The notes under the pieces are model-generated. The model saw only the letters and a list, made by a program, of their open reading frames with translations. It was not told the DNA's origin and made no database searches. From Pseudarthrobacter sp. (GTDB lineage: Bacteria > Actinomycetota > Actinomycetes > Actinomycetales > Micrococcaceae): a stretch of DNA of 5,344 nucleotides. How positions within the stretch are numbered: the first letter of the stretch is position 1; every line of letters begins with the position of its first letter. Shown piece by piece: positions 3,885 to 5,344 of this stretch. The DNA lies in NCBI GenBank assembly GCA_013362385.1, contig JABFWC010000211.1:1-5344 (forward strand), given 5' to 3'. A program made the position numbers and the translations under genes.

Positions 3885-5344
3885 CTAGGCCTTGGCGCGG
3901 GCGCGGTTGGCCTTGGCACGCTCGTTGGAGTCGAGGATGACCTTACGGATGCGGATGGCTTCCGGGGTCACCTCCACGCATTCGTCCTCGCGGGCGAATT
4001 CGAGCGACTCTTCGAGGGTGAGTTCGCGCGGCGGGGTCAGGTTCTCGAAGGTGTCCGAGGAAGCGGCACGCATGTTGGTGAGCTTCTTTTCCTTCGTGAT
4101 GTTGACGTCCATGTCGTCGGCGCGGGAGTTCTCGCCCACGATCATGCCCTCGTACACCTCGGAGGTGGGCTTGACGAAGAAGGAGCCGCGTTCCTGCAGG
4201 TTGATCATGGCGAACGGGGTGACCACGCCGGCGCGGTCGGCGACCATGGAGCCGTTGGTGCGGTACTCGATGGGGCCGGCCCACGGCTCGTAGCCCTCCG
4301 AGATGGACGCGGCGATGCCGGCACCGCGGGTGTCGGTGAGGAAGCGGGTCCGGAAACCGATCAGGCCGCGGGCCGGAACGACGAACTCCATGCGGCACCA
4401 GCCGGTGCCGTGGTTGGCCATGTTGGTCATGCGGCCCTTGCGTGCCGCCATCAGCTGCGTGACGGCGCCGAGGTACTCCTCCGGGACGTCGATGGTCATG
4501 TGCTCCATGGGCTCATGGACCTTGCCGTCGATCGTCTTGGTGACCACCTGCGGCTTGCCCACGGTCAGCTCGAAGCCTTCACGGCGCATCTGCTCCACGA
4601 GGATGGCCAGCGCGAGCTCGCCACGGCCCTGGACTTCCCAGGCGTCGGGACGCTCGGTGGGCAGCACCTTGATGGAGACGTTACCGATGAGCTCCTTGTC
4701 CAGGCGGTCCTTCACCTGGCGGGCAGTAACCTTGGCGCCCTTGACCTTGCCGGCCAGCGGGGAGGTGTTGATACCGATGGTCATGGAGATCGCGGGATCG
4801 TCAACGGTGATCAGCGGCAGCGGCTGCGGGTTCTCGACGTCGGTGAGGGTTTCACCGATGGTGATGTCCTCGATGCCGGCGACGGCGACGATCTCGCCGG
4901 GGCCTGCGGATTCGGCCGGCACACGCTCCAGCGCCTTGGTGGCGAGCAGTTCGGTGATCTTGACGGTCTTCAGCTCACCGTTCTGGCGGGCCCAGGCAAC
5001 CTGCTGGCCCTTGCGGAGGGTGCCGTTGTAGATGCGCAGCAGCGCGAGGCGGCCCAGGAACGGGGAGGCGTCCAGGTTGGTGACGTGCGCCTGCAGCACA
5101 CCTTCCGGGTTGTAGGTGGGAGCCGGGATGTGCTCGATGATGGTCTTGAACAGCGGCTCAAGGTCCTCGTTGTCCGGGGCCGAACCGTTGGCCGGCTGCT
5201 CCAGGGATGCGCGGCCAACCTTGGCGGCGGCGTAGACGACCGGAACTTCCAGGACCTTGTCCAGGTCCAGGTCCGGCACCTCGTCGGCGAGGTCGGATGC
5301 CAGGCCCAGGAGCAGGTCCATGGACTCGTGCACCACTTCGTCGA
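3885..5344 (-). CDS. typA: Ribosome-associated GTPase TypA/BipA, C-terminal part (cut by window edge)
   Basis: A translational GTPase that binds the 70S ribosome at the EF-G site and aids 50S assembly and growth under stress or cold. The window has 485 residues of a protein usually about 610-640 long; the P-loop, switch and NKxD motifs lie beyond 5344. In order: the end of the G domain with a G5-like VVYAAAKVG (about 35-43); domain II (about 80-165, LRIYNGTLRKGQQV); an EF-G domain III-like part (about 185-265, EVQGRGELALAILVEQMRR); domain V-like (about 276-355, ARGLIGFRTRFLTDTRGAG); and the BipA-specific C-terminal domain (about 360-485) with EVYEGMIVGENSR and KKLTNMRAAS, used in ribosome binding. 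The C terminus ends NRARAKA, like other BipA tails. The stop is TAG at 3885, followed by a strong hairpin. LepA and EF-G are ruled out by the C-terminal domain. The first in-window GTG at 5336 is internal, not the start. Confidence 0.97.
   Translation of the reverse strand, partial: DEVVHESMDLLLGLASDLADEVPDLDLDKVLEVPVVYAAAKVGRASLEQPANGSAPDNEDLEPLFKTIIEHIPAPTYNPEGVLQAHVTNLDASPFLGRLALLRIYNGTLRKGQQVAWARQNGELKTVKITELLATKALERVPAESAGPGEIVAVAGIEDITIGETLTDVENPQPLPLITVDDPAISMTIGINTSPLAGKVKGAKVTARQVKDRLDKELIGNVSIKVLPTERPDAWEVQGRGELALAILVEQMRREGFELTVGKPQVVTKTIDGKVHEPMEHMTIDVPEEYLGAVTQLMAARKGRMTNMANHGTGWCRMEFVVPARGLIGFRTRFLTDTRGAGIAASISEGYEPWAGPIEYRTNGSMVADRAGVVTPFAMINLQERGSFFVKPTSEVYEGMIVGENSRADDMDVNITKEKKLTNMRAASSDTFENLTPPRELTLEESLEFAREDECVEVTPEAIRIRKVILDSNERAKANRARAKA

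Noticed and set aside
5334..5336. GTG at 5336 as the typA start
   Set aside because: The preceding codons (Asp-Glu) continue the BipA reading frame to the window edge, and the G domain is missing, so the gene is cut, not short.

Overview
The window looks like a chromosomal stretch of a high-GC actinobacterium, most likely a member of the Micrococcaceae close to Arthrobacter or Pseudarthrobacter. This rests on GC-rich DNA, GTG start codons, and protein sequences of actinobacterial type (citrate synthase, DapC, seven-iron ferredoxin, TypA/BipA). The genus is an inference from recognised protein sequence, not from a search.

Layout from left to right. (1) 1-712, minus strand: the N-terminal 237 residues of citrate synthase (gltA), cut by the window edge just after the active-site HEQNCS motif. 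(2) 713-937: gltA upstream region, with a CRP/GlxR-like 16-mer, a small hairpin, an inverted repeat and weak promoter candidates. (3) 938-2092, minus: succinyldiaminopimelate aminotransferase (dapC). (4) 2106-2432, minus: seven-iron ferredoxin (fdxA), 13 bp ahead of dapC and probably in one transcript with it. (5) 2433-2569: a compact divergent promoter region. (6) 2570-2833, plus: a small protein resembling the SH3-like N-terminal region of Rv0428c-type acetyltransferases, here standing alone and probably read from a leaderless mRNA. (7) 2883-3692, minus: an AbiEi-type winged-helix domain joined to a DUF559/Vsr-like PD-(D/E)XK nuclease domain, bracketed by two copies of a 34-bp palindromic repeat. 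(8) 3836-3869: typA terminator hairpin. (9) 3885-5344, minus: the C-terminal 485 residues of the ribosome-associated GTPase TypA/BipA, cut by the right edge.

Most genes are housekeeping: central carbon entry (gltA), lysine/diaminopimelate synthesis for the cell wall (dapC), electron transfer (fdxA), and ribosome assembly or stress translation (typA). The accessory interest is in 2570-3810. There a nuclease-like AbiEi/DUF559 gene sits between palindromic repeats, next to a probably leaderless small gene. No complete defence system, CRISPR array, RNA gene or insertion sequence is visible. I do not claim a proven new system; the AbiEi/DUF559 gene with its flanking palindromes is the best candidate for a closer look.
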